DNA from: CAZEDU01 sp964511185
Lineage (GTDB): Bacteria > Myxococcota > Myxococcia > Myxococcales > Myxococcaceae
Direction: 5' to 3'
Length of the DNA: 19,456 nt
NCBI GenBank assembly: GCA_964511185.1
Contig: CAZEDU010000093.1
Span: forward strand, 1-19,456
Positions 8,868 through 14,470 of the stretch are shown here, piece by piece. Each line of letters begins with the position of its first letter. Within the stretch, counting starts at the first letter, position 1. The notes under the pieces are model-generated. The model searched no databases. It saw only the letters and a list, made by a program, of their open reading frames with translations, and was not told the origin of the DNA. The position numbers were made by a program, and so were the translations under genes.

Positions 8868-9707
8868 CTAAGCGCGCGAGCGGCGGCCCCCGCTGAAGCT
8901 CTCCTGAAACGCGATGAGGTCCTGCTCGCGTTTGAGCAGCGCCCCCAGGAACGGGAGGTTCTCGTCGAGCTTCAGGCTGTTCATGCCCGACGCCTTCAGG
9001 ACGCCGATCCAATCGATCAGCTCGCTGGTGCTCGGGCGCTTGCGGAGCCGCTGGAGGTTGCGCAGCGCGTAGAAGATCTCCAGCGCTTGCTCCACCAGCC
9101 GCTCGTCGAGCTTGGGGTGGTGCACCTCGACGATCCGCCGCATCAGCGCTTCGTCGGGGAAGTCGATGAAGTGGAACACGCAGCGGCGCAGGAACGCGTC
9201 GGGCAGCTCTTTCTCGTTGTTGCTGGTGATCATCACCACGGGTCGTTGCGTGGCGACGATCTCTTCGTTCGTCTCCGTGATGCGAAAGCGCATGCGGTCG
9301 AGCTCGTGGAGCAGGTCGTTGGGGAACTCGAGATCGGCCTTGTCGATCTCGTCGATGAGCAGGACCACGCGCTGGGCGGACGAGAACGCCTGACCCAGCG
9401 GTCCCAGCCGGATGTACTGCTTGATGTCCCGGACGTTGCCGTCGCCGAAGCGCGAGTCGTAGAGCCGCTGCACGGTGTCGTAGACGTAGAGCCCGTCCTG
9501 CGCGCGCGAGGTGCTCTTGACGTGCCAGGTGAGCACGGAAAGCCCCAGCGCCTGCGCCACCGCTTCGGCGAGCAGCGTCTTGCCCGTGCCCGGCTCGCCC
9601 TTCACGAGCAGGGGCCGCTCGAGCGCCAGCGCGCAATCCACCGCGGCACGCAGCGATTCATTCGTGAGGTAGCGCTCGGTGCCTTTGAACCTTGGAAGAC
9701 TCGACAT
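8868..9707 (-). CDS. MoxR-family AAA+ ATPase
   Basis: A 279-residue AAA+ ATPase. Walker A is GEPGTGKT (37-44), Walker B is VVLLIDEIDKAD (Asp119, Glu120), sensor 1 is in ITSNNEKELP (about 160-169), and the following AFLRRCVF carries the arginine finger candidates. The pre-sensor segment FPNDLLHELDRMRF is typical of MoxR proteins. The C-terminal lid domain ends near residue 279. The start at 9707 gives MSSLPRFKGTERYLTNESLR; the frame is open far upstream through the antisense of pirin but without plausible protein. It is the first gene of the minus-strand run and pairs with the CoxE-like VWA protein 3 nt downstream. The likely role is ATP-driven remodelling of a client complex together with the VWA partner (family knowledge). 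It diverges from the pirin gene across 93 bp that must hold both promoters. Confidence 0.93.
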   Translation of the reverse strand: MSSLPRFKGTERYLTNESLRAAVDCALALERPLLVKGEPGTGKTLLAEAVAQALGLSVLTWHVKSTSRAQDGLYVYDTVQRLYDSRFGDGNVRDIKQYIRLGPLGQAFSSAQRVVLLIDEIDKADLEFPNDLLHELDRMRFRITETNEEIVATQRPVVMITSNNEKELPDAFLRRCVFHFIDFPDEALMRRIVEVHHPKLDERLVEQALEIFYALRNLQRLRKRPSTSELIDWIGVLKASGMNSLKLDENLPFLGALLKREQDLIAFQESFSGGRRSRA

Positions 9708-9800
9708 GGCCTGGCGATTAACCCAGGAGATGGACGGCCTCAAGCCGGTCGGCAGCGCGCGCGATGTGGTGTGGTTAAGCTGGTGGGAGGAGCCGACGCC

Positions 9801-10499
9801 ATGATCACCTTTCGCCGCTCTCAGGAGCGAGGCCACACGGAAGCCGGCTGGCTGGACAGCCGCCATACGTTCTCGTTCGGGGGCTACGACGACCCGACCC
9901 ACCTGGGCTTCGGCGTGCTGCGGGTCATCAACGACGACCGGGTCCGCCGTGGAACGGGCTTCGGCGAGCACCCGCATCGCGACATGGAGATCCTCTCGTA
10001 CGTCCTGGAAGGGGCGCTCGAGCACAAGGACAGCATGGGGAATGGCTCGGTGATTCGACCGGGCGACGTGCAGCGCATGAGCGCCGGCACGGGCGTGCGG
10101 CACAGCGAGCAAAACCCCTCGCGCACCGAGGACGTGCACTTCCTGCAGATCTGGATCATCCCCGAGCGAAGCGGCATCGCGCCTTCGTACGAGCAGAAGC
10201 GGTTCTCGGAGGACGAGCGGCGCTCGGCGCTCCGCCTCGTCGCATCGCGCGATGGCCGCGACGGCTCGGTCGTGGTGCATCAGGACGTGCGGCTCTACAT
10301 CGGGTTGCTCGAGAAAGACGCGACGCGGCGGGTGCCTCTCGCGCCCGGACGCAAGGCATGGGTCCACGTGGCGCGCGGCGCGCTGACGCTCAACGGGCAA
10401 CCCATGTCCGAAGGAGACGGCGCCGCGATCAGCGACGAGTCGGAGCTGACGCTCGTAGGCACCTCGCCCGCCGAGGTCTTGGTCTTCGACTTGCCATAA
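9801..10499 (+). CDS. Pirin family protein (YhhW-like bicupin)
   Basis: A 232-residue cytoplasmic bicupin of the pirin family. The metal-binding residues of the N-terminal cupin are all present: His57 and His59 in GEHPHRDME, then His101 and Glu103 in GVRHSE, the same set described for E. coli YhhW. The start MITFRRSQERGHTEAGWLDSRHTFSFGGYDDP is canonical, and the length equals YhhW. GGGAGGAG 7-14 nt upstream of the ATG serves as ribosome binding site. Some pirins show quercetin 2,3-dioxygenase activity, but the physiological role in most bacteria is unclear. It is transcribed divergently from moxR. The stop is only 2 nt from the first GGGGACNGTCCCC palindrome, which probably forms the transcript end. 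Confidence 0.93.
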   Translation: MITFRRSQERGHTEAGWLDSRHTFSFGGYDDPTHLGFGVLRVINDDRVRRGTGFGEHPHRDMEILSYVLEGALEHKDSMGNGSVIRPGDVQRMSAGTGVRHSEQNPSRTEDVHFLQIWIIPERSGIAPSYEQKRFSEDERRSALRLVASRDGRDGSVVVHQDVRLYIGLLEKDATRRVPLAPGRKAWVHVARGALTLNGQPMSEGDGAAISDESELTLVGTSPAEVLVFDLP

Positions 10500-10501
10500 A
10501 A

Positions 10502-10608
10502 GGGGACCGTCCCCAACGGGGACTGTCCCCGTTGATTCCAAGGTCCAGGGAGCCTCCGCGATGACCCTCGCGACGACCGGGGACAGTCCCTTTCAGGGAC
10601 AGTCCCCC
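10502..10608. repeat. REP-doublet-like cluster of four GGGGACNGTCCCC palindromes
   Basis: Four 13-bp palindromes or near-palindromes: 10502-10514 (GGGGACCGTCCCC), 10518-10530 (GGGGACTGTCCCC, within the 19-bp perfect palindrome AACGGGGACTGTCCCCGTT at 10515-10533), 10579-10590 (GGGGACAGTCCC) and 10596-10607 (GGGACAGTCCCC). The first pair has C or T at the centre and the second pair has A, so the pairs are in opposite orientation about a 48-bp centre, as in REPIN-type elements mobilised by REP-associated tyrosine transposases. No transposase gene is in the window. The element follows the pirin stop directly and may also act as a terminator or mRNA-stabilising structure. The rest of the gap, 10609-10730, holds only the presumed promoter and ribosome binding site of the next gene. 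Confidence 0.75.
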
Positions 10609-10717
10609 AACTGAAGAAACGCATGTGCGCGCGCTGTCCGTCGGGCGCTGAACGCTGCATCGTCGGAAGGTCCGAGCTTCTTCGCTGGCGAGCCGCTTGC
10701 TTGAACTCCACGCCTCG

Positions 10718-10724
10718 AAAGGAG
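10718..10724 (+). promoter_or_regulatory. Ribosome binding site of the GlsB-like gene
   Basis: AAAGGAG lies 6 nt before the ATG at 10731 and supports this start over an upstream ATG in the same frame at 10623. Confidence 0.65.
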
Positions 10725-10730
10725 ACGTGG

Positions 10731-10994
10731 ATGACCCTCGAAACACTGATCGTGTGGATCGTGGTCGGGTTGATCGCGGGCTGGCTGGCTTCGGCGGTCG
10801 TGGGCGGAGGCTTCGGGATCATCGGCGACATCATCGTCGGCGTGGTCGGCGCCTTCTTGGGTGGGTTGCTCTTCCGCGCGCTGGGTTGGAGCGCCCCGTT
10901 CGGCGGCATCGCCGGGACGATCATCGTCGCGTTCATCGGAGCGGTCATCCTGCTGCTGCTCCTTCGAGCCATCCGAAGAACCCGGAGCGTGTAG
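10731..10994 (+). CDS. GlsB/YeaQ/YmgE family stress-response membrane protein
   Basis: An 87-residue inner-membrane protein with three Gly-rich transmembrane helices (about 5-23, 27-48 and 57-80) and a short basic C-terminus (RAIRRTRSV). The motifs ETLIVWIVVGLIAGWLAS, GGGFGIIGDIIVGVVGAFLGGLLF and GGIAGTIIVAFIGAVILLLLLR are diagnostic of the family (transglycosylase-associated/GlsB, YeaQ, YmgE). Members are induced by general stress or acid in several bacteria, but their mechanism is unknown. A good ribosome binding site decides the start. An in-frame extension to 10623 is possible but lacks a signal of its own. It stands between the repeat cluster and the next lipoprotein gene (44 bp), probably with its own promoter in 10609-10717. 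Confidence 0.92.
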   Translation: MTLETLIVWIVVGLIAGWLASAVVGGGFGIIGDIIVGVVGAFLGGLLFRALGWSAPFGGIAGTIIVAFIGAVILLLLLRAIRRTRSV

Positions 10995-11038
10995 CCGTCG
11001 GGCTTGTTTGATCGCGCGCGCACGGGGAAACTCGGCCC

Positions 11039-11956
11039 GTGCGCGCCGCGCTTCGATTCCTCCTGCCGATCTCCATCGCCCTTGCCGCCTGCGGTCCGCC
11101 CAGCCTCAAGGCGCGGCTCATCAACGCCGAGCGCCGCGCGGGGGAGGCAGAAGACGCGCTCGACGAAGCCGAGAAGGCGATGGCCGAGCTCGAGCCCGAC
11201 AAGGCGGTCTCGCACCTCAAGCGCGCGCGCGCGAAGCTCAGCGATCCCGATGTCGGCTACTACCCCGAGCGCGGGCTGATCGGCGACCGGCTCGCCCGGG
11301 CGGAGGCCCAGGTCCCCCAAGTCCGCGCCGAGCGCGAGCGGCGGGATCTCGAACAGAAAGTGAACAAGCAGCGGCTGCGCGTCGAGAAGGTGCTCCCAGC
11401 CTTCGAGAAAGCCCGTGCCGTCCCGGGGGCGAAGACGCTCGATCGCGACGCAGTCGACGAGGCCGAAGACGCGATCGAGGATCTGCAGGACGTGTTGAAC
11501 GACGGCCAGGCGCTCGAGGTGAAGCAGGCCGACTACGCCAGCTATGCCAAGGCCCTTCGGGCGAAGCTCGAGGCGGTCGCGCCTGGGGTGAAGCTCGCGC
11601 GCGCCCGGTTGGTCTTCGCCGAAGGGCCAGGCGAGCGCCGCGCCGAGGCAGAGGCGATCATGAAACGCGCCGCGGCCGCGAAGGCGCGCGAGGACCGGCT
11701 CGATCTCTTCGAGGACGCGCACGAGAAGTGGGTCGACTGCTCCGAGAAGGGCCGGAAGCGGATCAAAGAGAACAGCGCGCTCGCCAAGGCCGCCATCTCC
11801 CTGCAGGGAAAGACCACCACGCCCGACGCCGTCGTGCGGCTCTGTGAGAAGCGGGCGGTGGCCGTCGCCAAGCAGGTCAACACGCTCAAGAAGCAGATCG
11901 AGAAGGCCCGCGCTCAGGCAGCCAAGCAGGCGAAGCCCAAGAAGAAGCGCCGTTAA
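11039..11956 (+). CDS. Coiled-coil lipoprotein of unknown function
   Basis: A 305-residue predicted lipoprotein starting at GTG. The signal is MRAALRFLLPISIALAAC, with lipobox LAAC and Cys18 as the lipidated residue. The mature part is almost wholly helical and strongly charged (Ala/Glu/Lys/Arg), with heptad-like stretches at about 25-125, 135-175 and 195-300 that suggest long coiled coils, and a very basic tail (KPKKKRR). Two further cysteines (WVDCSEKG and VRLCEKR, about 237 and 275) might pair. No enzymatic motif is seen. Similar helical lipoproteins can be envelope spacers or periplasmic chaperone-like proteins, but I do not recognise this one. It is followed after 77 bp by the Spy/CpxP-like lipoprotein gene on the same strand. 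Confidence 0.8.
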   Translation: MRAALRFLLPISIALAACGPPSLKARLINAERRAGEAEDALDEAEKAMAELEPDKAVSHLKRARAKLSDPDVGYYPERGLIGDRLARAEAQVPQVRAERERRDLEQKVNKQRLRVEKVLPAFEKARAVPGAKTLDRDAVDEAEDAIEDLQDVLNDGQALEVKQADYASYAKALRAKLEAVAPGVKLARARLVFAEGPGERRAEAEAIMKRAAAAKAREDRLDLFEDAHEKWVDCSEKGRKRIKENSALAKAAISLQGKTTTPDAVVRLCEKRAVAVAKQVNTLKKQIEKARAQAAKQAKPKKKRR

Positions 11957-12021
11957 CACTTCTTCATTCGCACTTTGAGCGCGGCCAATGCGCGCCGTGC
12001 ACCCTTGGGAACATTCAACCC

Positions 12022-12027
12022 AGGAGG
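12022..12027 (+). promoter_or_regulatory. Ribosome binding site of the Spy/CpxP-like gene
   Basis: AGGAGG lies 6 nt before the ATG at 12034, a near-ideal Shine-Dalgarno site that fixes this start. Confidence 0.7.
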
Positions 12028-12033
12028 TTCGCA

Positions 12034-12465
12034 ATGGTTCGAGGTGGCTTGTTGGCTTTGGCGGTCGCGGCGGTCGGGTTCGTCGGCTGCGGTCGCGGCG
12101 GTGGCAGTCCCGAGCGGTTCGAGAAGATGGTCTCGTGGAAGGTCGACGACGCGCTCGACGACGTCGATGCGACCGATTCGCAGCGCGCGCAGATCCAAGG
12201 GCTGTCCAAGAAGCTGGTGGCGGACGCCAAGCCGCTGATGGAGCAGCACCGCGCCGCGCGCGACGAGCTGATCCAGCAGTGGAGCAGCGACAGGCCCGAC
12301 GCCGCGCGCGTTCACGCGCTCATCGACGAACGCGCCGAGGCGATGAGGGCCTACGCGCACAAAGTGGCCGACGCGATGATCGAAACCCACCAGACGCTGA
12401 CCCCCGCGCAGCGCGCCGAGCTCGGAGAGCGGCTGTCGAAGCGAAAGCATCACAAGCGCCGATGA
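12034..12465 (+). CDS. Small Spy/CpxP-like lipoprotein with LTxxQ motif
   Basis: A 143-residue envelope protein. The N-terminus MVRGGLLALAVAAVGFVGC looks like a lipoprotein signal with Cys19 lipidated, followed by a Gly-rich linker. The rest is helical, with a degenerate TDSQ at 47-50 and a clear LTPAQ at 122-126 followed by RAELGERL, the LTxxQ motif of the Spy/CpxP/CnrX family of periplasmic chaperones and metal-stress sensors. Spacing of about 75 residues between the two motifs fits the four-helix cradle of that family. The C-terminus is very basic with two histidines (SKRKHHKRR), which could touch lipid headgroups or metal. Cpx-type proteins respond to envelope or metal stress; no two-component genes adjoin it here. 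It is 15 bp upstream of the TSUP exporter gene, so co-transcription is likely. Confidence 0.8.
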   Translation: MVRGGLLALAVAAVGFVGCGRGGGSPERFEKMVSWKVDDALDDVDATDSQRAQIQGLSKKLVADAKPLMEQHRAARDELIQQWSSDRPDAARVHALIDERAEAMRAYAHKVADAMIETHQTLTPAQRAELGERLSKRKHHKRR

Positions 12466-12480
12466 TCTAGACAGGGCGGC

Positions 12481-13257
12481 GTGGATTTGAGCCCGTGGGT
12501 CCTCGCCGCTCTGTGTGCCGTCACCTTCTGCGCCGGCGCGATCGATGCCATCGCCGGCGGCGGCGGGCTCCTCACCGTCCCCGCGCTGCTGACCGCGGGG
12601 CTGCCGCCCGCGATGGCCTTGGGCACCAACAAGGGCCAGTCCGTGTTCGGCGCCACCGTCGCGCTCTACCGCTACGCCCGGTTCGGATGGATCGACCGGC
12701 GCCGCGCGCTGGTGATGTTCCCCGCGGGCATGCTCGGAGCGTTCATCGGGGCATGGCTGCTCCTGCAGCTCGACCCCGCGGTTCTCCGCCCGCTCGTCCT
12801 CGTCCTCCTGCTCGTCGCCGCGGTCGCCATCGCCGTCCGCCGCCCCAGCGCCGCGCCGCCCGCGACGCGCGCGAGCCACGCGCCGATGCTCGGCAGGGCC
12901 TTCCTGATCGCGCTGCCCATCGGCATCTACGACGGCTTCTTCGGCCCCGGTACCGGCACCTTCCTCATCCTCGCGCTCGTGGGGCTGCTCCAGCACGATC
13001 TCGCGCGGGCCACGGGGGAAGCCAAGGTCGCCAACTTCGCTTCGAACCTGGCCGCGCTGTCTCTGTTCGCGGCGCAAGGGCTCGTGGTCTGGTCGGTGGC
13101 GCTGCCGATGGCCGCCTCCCAGATGGCCGGCGGTTGGGTCGGCACGCACTTCGCCCGCAGGGGCGGCGAGAAGGTGATTCGTTGGGTGGTGTTGGCGGTG
13201 GTGATCGCGCTGGTCATCAAGCTCGCTGCAGACCTGGTCCGCAGCGCATATGATTGA
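12481..13257 (+). CDS. TSUP (TauE/SafE, YfcA-like) family membrane transporter
   Basis: A 258-residue polytopic membrane protein of the sulfite exporter TauE/SafE family, with about eight transmembrane helices. Both halves carry the family signature: GAIDAIAGGGGLLTVPALLTAGLPPAMALGTNKGQS is split over residues 20-57, and GIYDGFFGPGTGTFLILALVGLL appears in the second half (about 144-166), the classic internal repeat of the family. Known members move sulfite, sulfoacetate, thiosulfate or other small organosulfur compounds; the substrate here cannot be read from sequence. The GTG start at 12481 is the first sensible one and opens directly into helix 1 (LSPWVLAALCAVTFCAGAIDAI). The stop at 13257 is 3 nt before the ATG of the SelW-like selenoprotein gene, so the two are very likely translated from one mRNA. 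Confidence 0.92.
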   Translation: MDLSPWVLAALCAVTFCAGAIDAIAGGGGLLTVPALLTAGLPPAMALGTNKGQSVFGATVALYRYARFGWIDRRRALVMFPAGMLGAFIGAWLLLQLDPAVLRPLVLVLLLVAAVAIAVRRPSAAPPATRASHAPMLGRAFLIALPIGIYDGFFGPGTGTFLILALVGLLQHDLARATGEAKVANFASNLAALSLFAAQGLVVWSVALPMAASQMAGGWVGTHFARRGGEKVIRWVVLAVVIALVIKLAADLVRSAYD

Positions 13258-13260
13258 GCC

Positions 13261-13485
13261 ATGGTGACCATCACGTACTGCACCGCTTGAGGCTACAAAC
13301 CCAGGGCCACCCGTGCGGCGGCCATGCTCAAGCAGGCGCTGGACATCGACGCGCAGCTCTTCGTCGGCCACTCCGGTATCTTCGAAGTCGCAGTGAACGG
13401 GCGCGTGGTCGCCAAGCGCGAGCCGCACGGCTTTCCCACCGAGGACGAGATCGTCCACGCGGTCGCGCAGGCGTTGGGGCGCTAG
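13261..13485 (+). CDS. SelW-like selenoprotein (Rdx family), TGA codon 10 = selenocysteine
   Basis: A 74-residue thioredoxin-fold redox protein of the SelW/SelT/SelH (Rdx) family, encoded through an in-frame TGA at 13288-13290 that must be read as selenocysteine. The product begins MVTITYCTAUGYKPRATRAA, with the redox motif CxxU (Cys7, Sec10) right after the first beta strand. The context CxAUGYKP[RK] is that of animal SelW. After the TGA, homology continues in frame: helix AAAMLKQALDID, then GHSGIFEVAVNGRVVAKRE (SelW has GFFEV..AGKLVHSK), then HGFPTEDEIVHAVAQAL, ending in TAG. A hairpin fitting a bacterial SECIS follows the TGA. Length is close to family size. It starts 3 nt after the TSUP gene with no strong ribosome site, indicating coupling. 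Treating TGA as stop would leave a nine-residue peptide and an orphan 53-residue frame from the ATG at 13324. The exact electron donor and partner are unknown. Confidence 0.93.
13302..13326 (+). promoter_or_regulatory. Candidate bacterial SECIS hairpin
   Basis: RNA hairpin inside the coding region of the selenoprotein. Pairs are 13302-13303 with 13325-13326, GGCC 13305-13308 with GGCC 13320-13323, and CC 13310-13311 with GG 13317-13318, with single mismatches at 13304/13324 and 13309/13319. The apical loop is CGUGC (13312-13316). A G in the first two loop positions, here followed by U, and a loop about 22 nt after the UGA match the bacterial SECIS recognised by SelB. Folding was done by eye. 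Confidence 0.65.
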
Positions 13486-13542
13486 CCACTTGCCAAGTGG
13501 ATCGCCGGTGCACACCCATGCAGGCCTCTCACCCGTTGCACC

Positions 13543-13549
13543 AAGGAGG
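13543..13549 (+). promoter_or_regulatory. Ribosome binding site of the small basic protein
   Basis: AAGGAGG lies 5 nt before the ATG at 13555, the strongest Shine-Dalgarno match in this region. It argues that this very small gene is translated, and well. Confidence 0.7.
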
Positions 13550-13554
13550 CCTCA

Positions 13555-13737
13555 ATGCCGCCGCGTGGAGTGAAGGGCGCCAAGAACAAGCGCATGTACG
13601 GGAAGATCAAGAGGTCGGCGAAGAGCCGCGGTCGCAGTGATCGGACCGCGAAGCGAATCGCCGCCGCGACCGTCAACAAGCGCCGGCGCAAGACCGGTCA
13701 GACGAAGAACGGCCGCCGCTCGAGCCGCTCGCGCTAA
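13555..13737 (+). CDS. Small, very basic protein of unknown function
   Basis: A 60-residue protein, about 40 percent Lys plus Arg, starting MPPRGVKGAKNKRMYGKIKR and containing SRGRSDRTAKRIAAATVNKRRRKTG. This resembles a family of short bacterial proteins that begin MPPRG-KG-KRKR-Y and carry a TA-EIAARTVNK motif; I recall these as a DUF family (perhaps DUF7218), sometimes labelled plasmid stabilisation, but cannot verify it. The two halves look like a helix-turn-helix hairpin with a disordered RSSRSR tail. The charge suggests nucleic-acid binding (inference). It follows the selenoprotein gene after 69 bp with its own strong ribosome site. It converges with the next minus-strand gene, 6 bp away, leaving no room for a separate terminator. 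Confidence 0.8.
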   Translation: MPPRGVKGAKNKRMYGKIKRSAKSRGRSDRTAKRIAAATVNKRRRKTGQTKNGRRSSRSR

Positions 13738-13743
13738 GTCGCG

Positions 13744-14394
13744 TCAGCGATCGAAGTGGAAGCCGAACCCGAGCTGCAGGATCAGGCGCTGTCCCCGGAA
13801 GTTCACGCCGGTGGTGTCGGAGAGGCGATCGCCGACGGGGTAGAGCAGGGTGAGCTCGGGCATCAGCCTCAGCTTGGGCGCGGTCTTGATCGACGCGCCC
13901 AGCGAGGTCCCGAGCAAGAGCGTGTCGAGCGGATTGAGCCGCGCGAAGGACGCGCTCGCCTTCGGGCCGAACACGAACGAATGTCCTTGGCCGAAGTTCA
14001 ACCCGATGAGCAGCGGCAGGTACCAGTCCGGCGCGCCGGTCCCCGGAATCTGCGCGCCCAGCCCCGGCGCGATCGCCAGATCGACGCCGCGGTTCTCGTT
14101 CACTGATCGCACGAGCTGAAACTTGGCGTCCATCGCCACGCCGAACGTCCACAGCTTGGCGCCGATGTCCAAGTCTTCCTTGATGCCGAACCGCGCGCCG
14201 AACTCCATCACGCTGGTGCCGTAGCGCTGCCAGTCGACCAACGGCACCGATGGCGGCGGCTGCTGGCTGTAGAGCGAGGGCGCGAAGTAGCCGCGCACCT
14301 GGCCGGGCTTGAGCGTGCGCGCGGTCTGCATCGTCGAGTACGACGTGCAGCCGAGCATCGGCACGATCACCAGCAGCAGCGCCCTCGAGCCCAT
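13744..14394 (-). CDS. Outer-membrane-type lipoprotein of unknown function
   Basis: A 216-residue predicted lipoprotein. The signal is MGSRALLLVIVPMLGC, with Cys16 lipidated, followed by TSYSTMQTARTLKPGQVRGYFAPSLY. The mature part has alternating amphipathic strands (GTSVMEFGARFGIKEDLDIGAKLWTFGVAMDAKFQL, LLLGTSLGASIKTAPKLRLMPELTLLYPVG) and ends in an aromatic strand LILQLGFGFHFDR, all suggestive of a small beta-barrel or beta-sandwich at the outer membrane. The segment TARTLKPGQVRG recurs in many myxobacterial lipoproteins whose genes lie beside unrelated envelope genes. No enzymatic motif is seen. It is divergent from the M2 peptidase gene across 76 bp holding a GGGGACTGTCCCC palindrome, and convergent with the small basic gene. 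Function is unknown. Confidence 0.82.
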   Translation of the reverse strand: MGSRALLLVIVPMLGCTSYSTMQTARTLKPGQVRGYFAPSLYSQQPPPSVPLVDWQRYGTSVMEFGARFGIKEDLDIGAKLWTFGVAMDAKFQLVRSVNENRGVDLAIAPGLGAQIPGTGAPDWYLPLLIGLNFGQGHSFVFGPKASASFARLNPLDTLLLGTSLGASIKTAPKLRLMPELTLLYPVGDRLSDTTGVNFRGQRLILQLGFGFHFDR

Positions 14395-14407
14395 TTCTCT
14401 CTCAATT

Positions 14408-14420
14408 GGGGACTGTCCCC
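14408..14420. repeat. Single GGGGACTGTCCCC palindrome
   Basis: Exact copy of the 10518-10530 palindrome, followed at 14422-14433 by a second imperfect palindrome GGAACTGTTTCC. It lies in the 76-bp space between two divergent genes, where it must overlap or adjoin the promoter of at least one of them. Confidence 0.7.
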
Positions 14421-14470
14421 TGGAACTGTTTCCCTACCCAACACAACCAAACTGCCGTAAGTGGCGCGCC

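Noticed and set aside
7684..9636. Long minus-strand extension of the TMEM220-like frame
   Set aside because: It is Arg/Ala-rich noise overlapping the VWA and MoxR genes in another frame. The ATG at 7683 with ATGA overlap is the real start.
7704..9800. Long plus-strand frame leading into pirin
   Set aside because: Antisense to the VWA and MoxR genes and without recognisable protein. Pirin starts at its own ATG at 9801 with a ribosome site.
9708..10541. N-terminal extension of MoxR across the pirin gene
   Set aside because: The extension is antisense to pirin and has no family similarity. The conserved MoxR N-terminus begins at 9707.
10295..13515. Two long minus-strand frames (10295-12034 and 11953-13515)
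   Set aside because: Both are antisense to a series of plus-strand genes with signal peptides, transmembrane helices and ribosome sites. Their composition is that of GC-rich shadow frames.
13254..13640. Plus-strand frame across the selenoprotein region
   Set aside because: It has no recognisable features and runs out of frame through the SelW-like gene and into the small basic gene.
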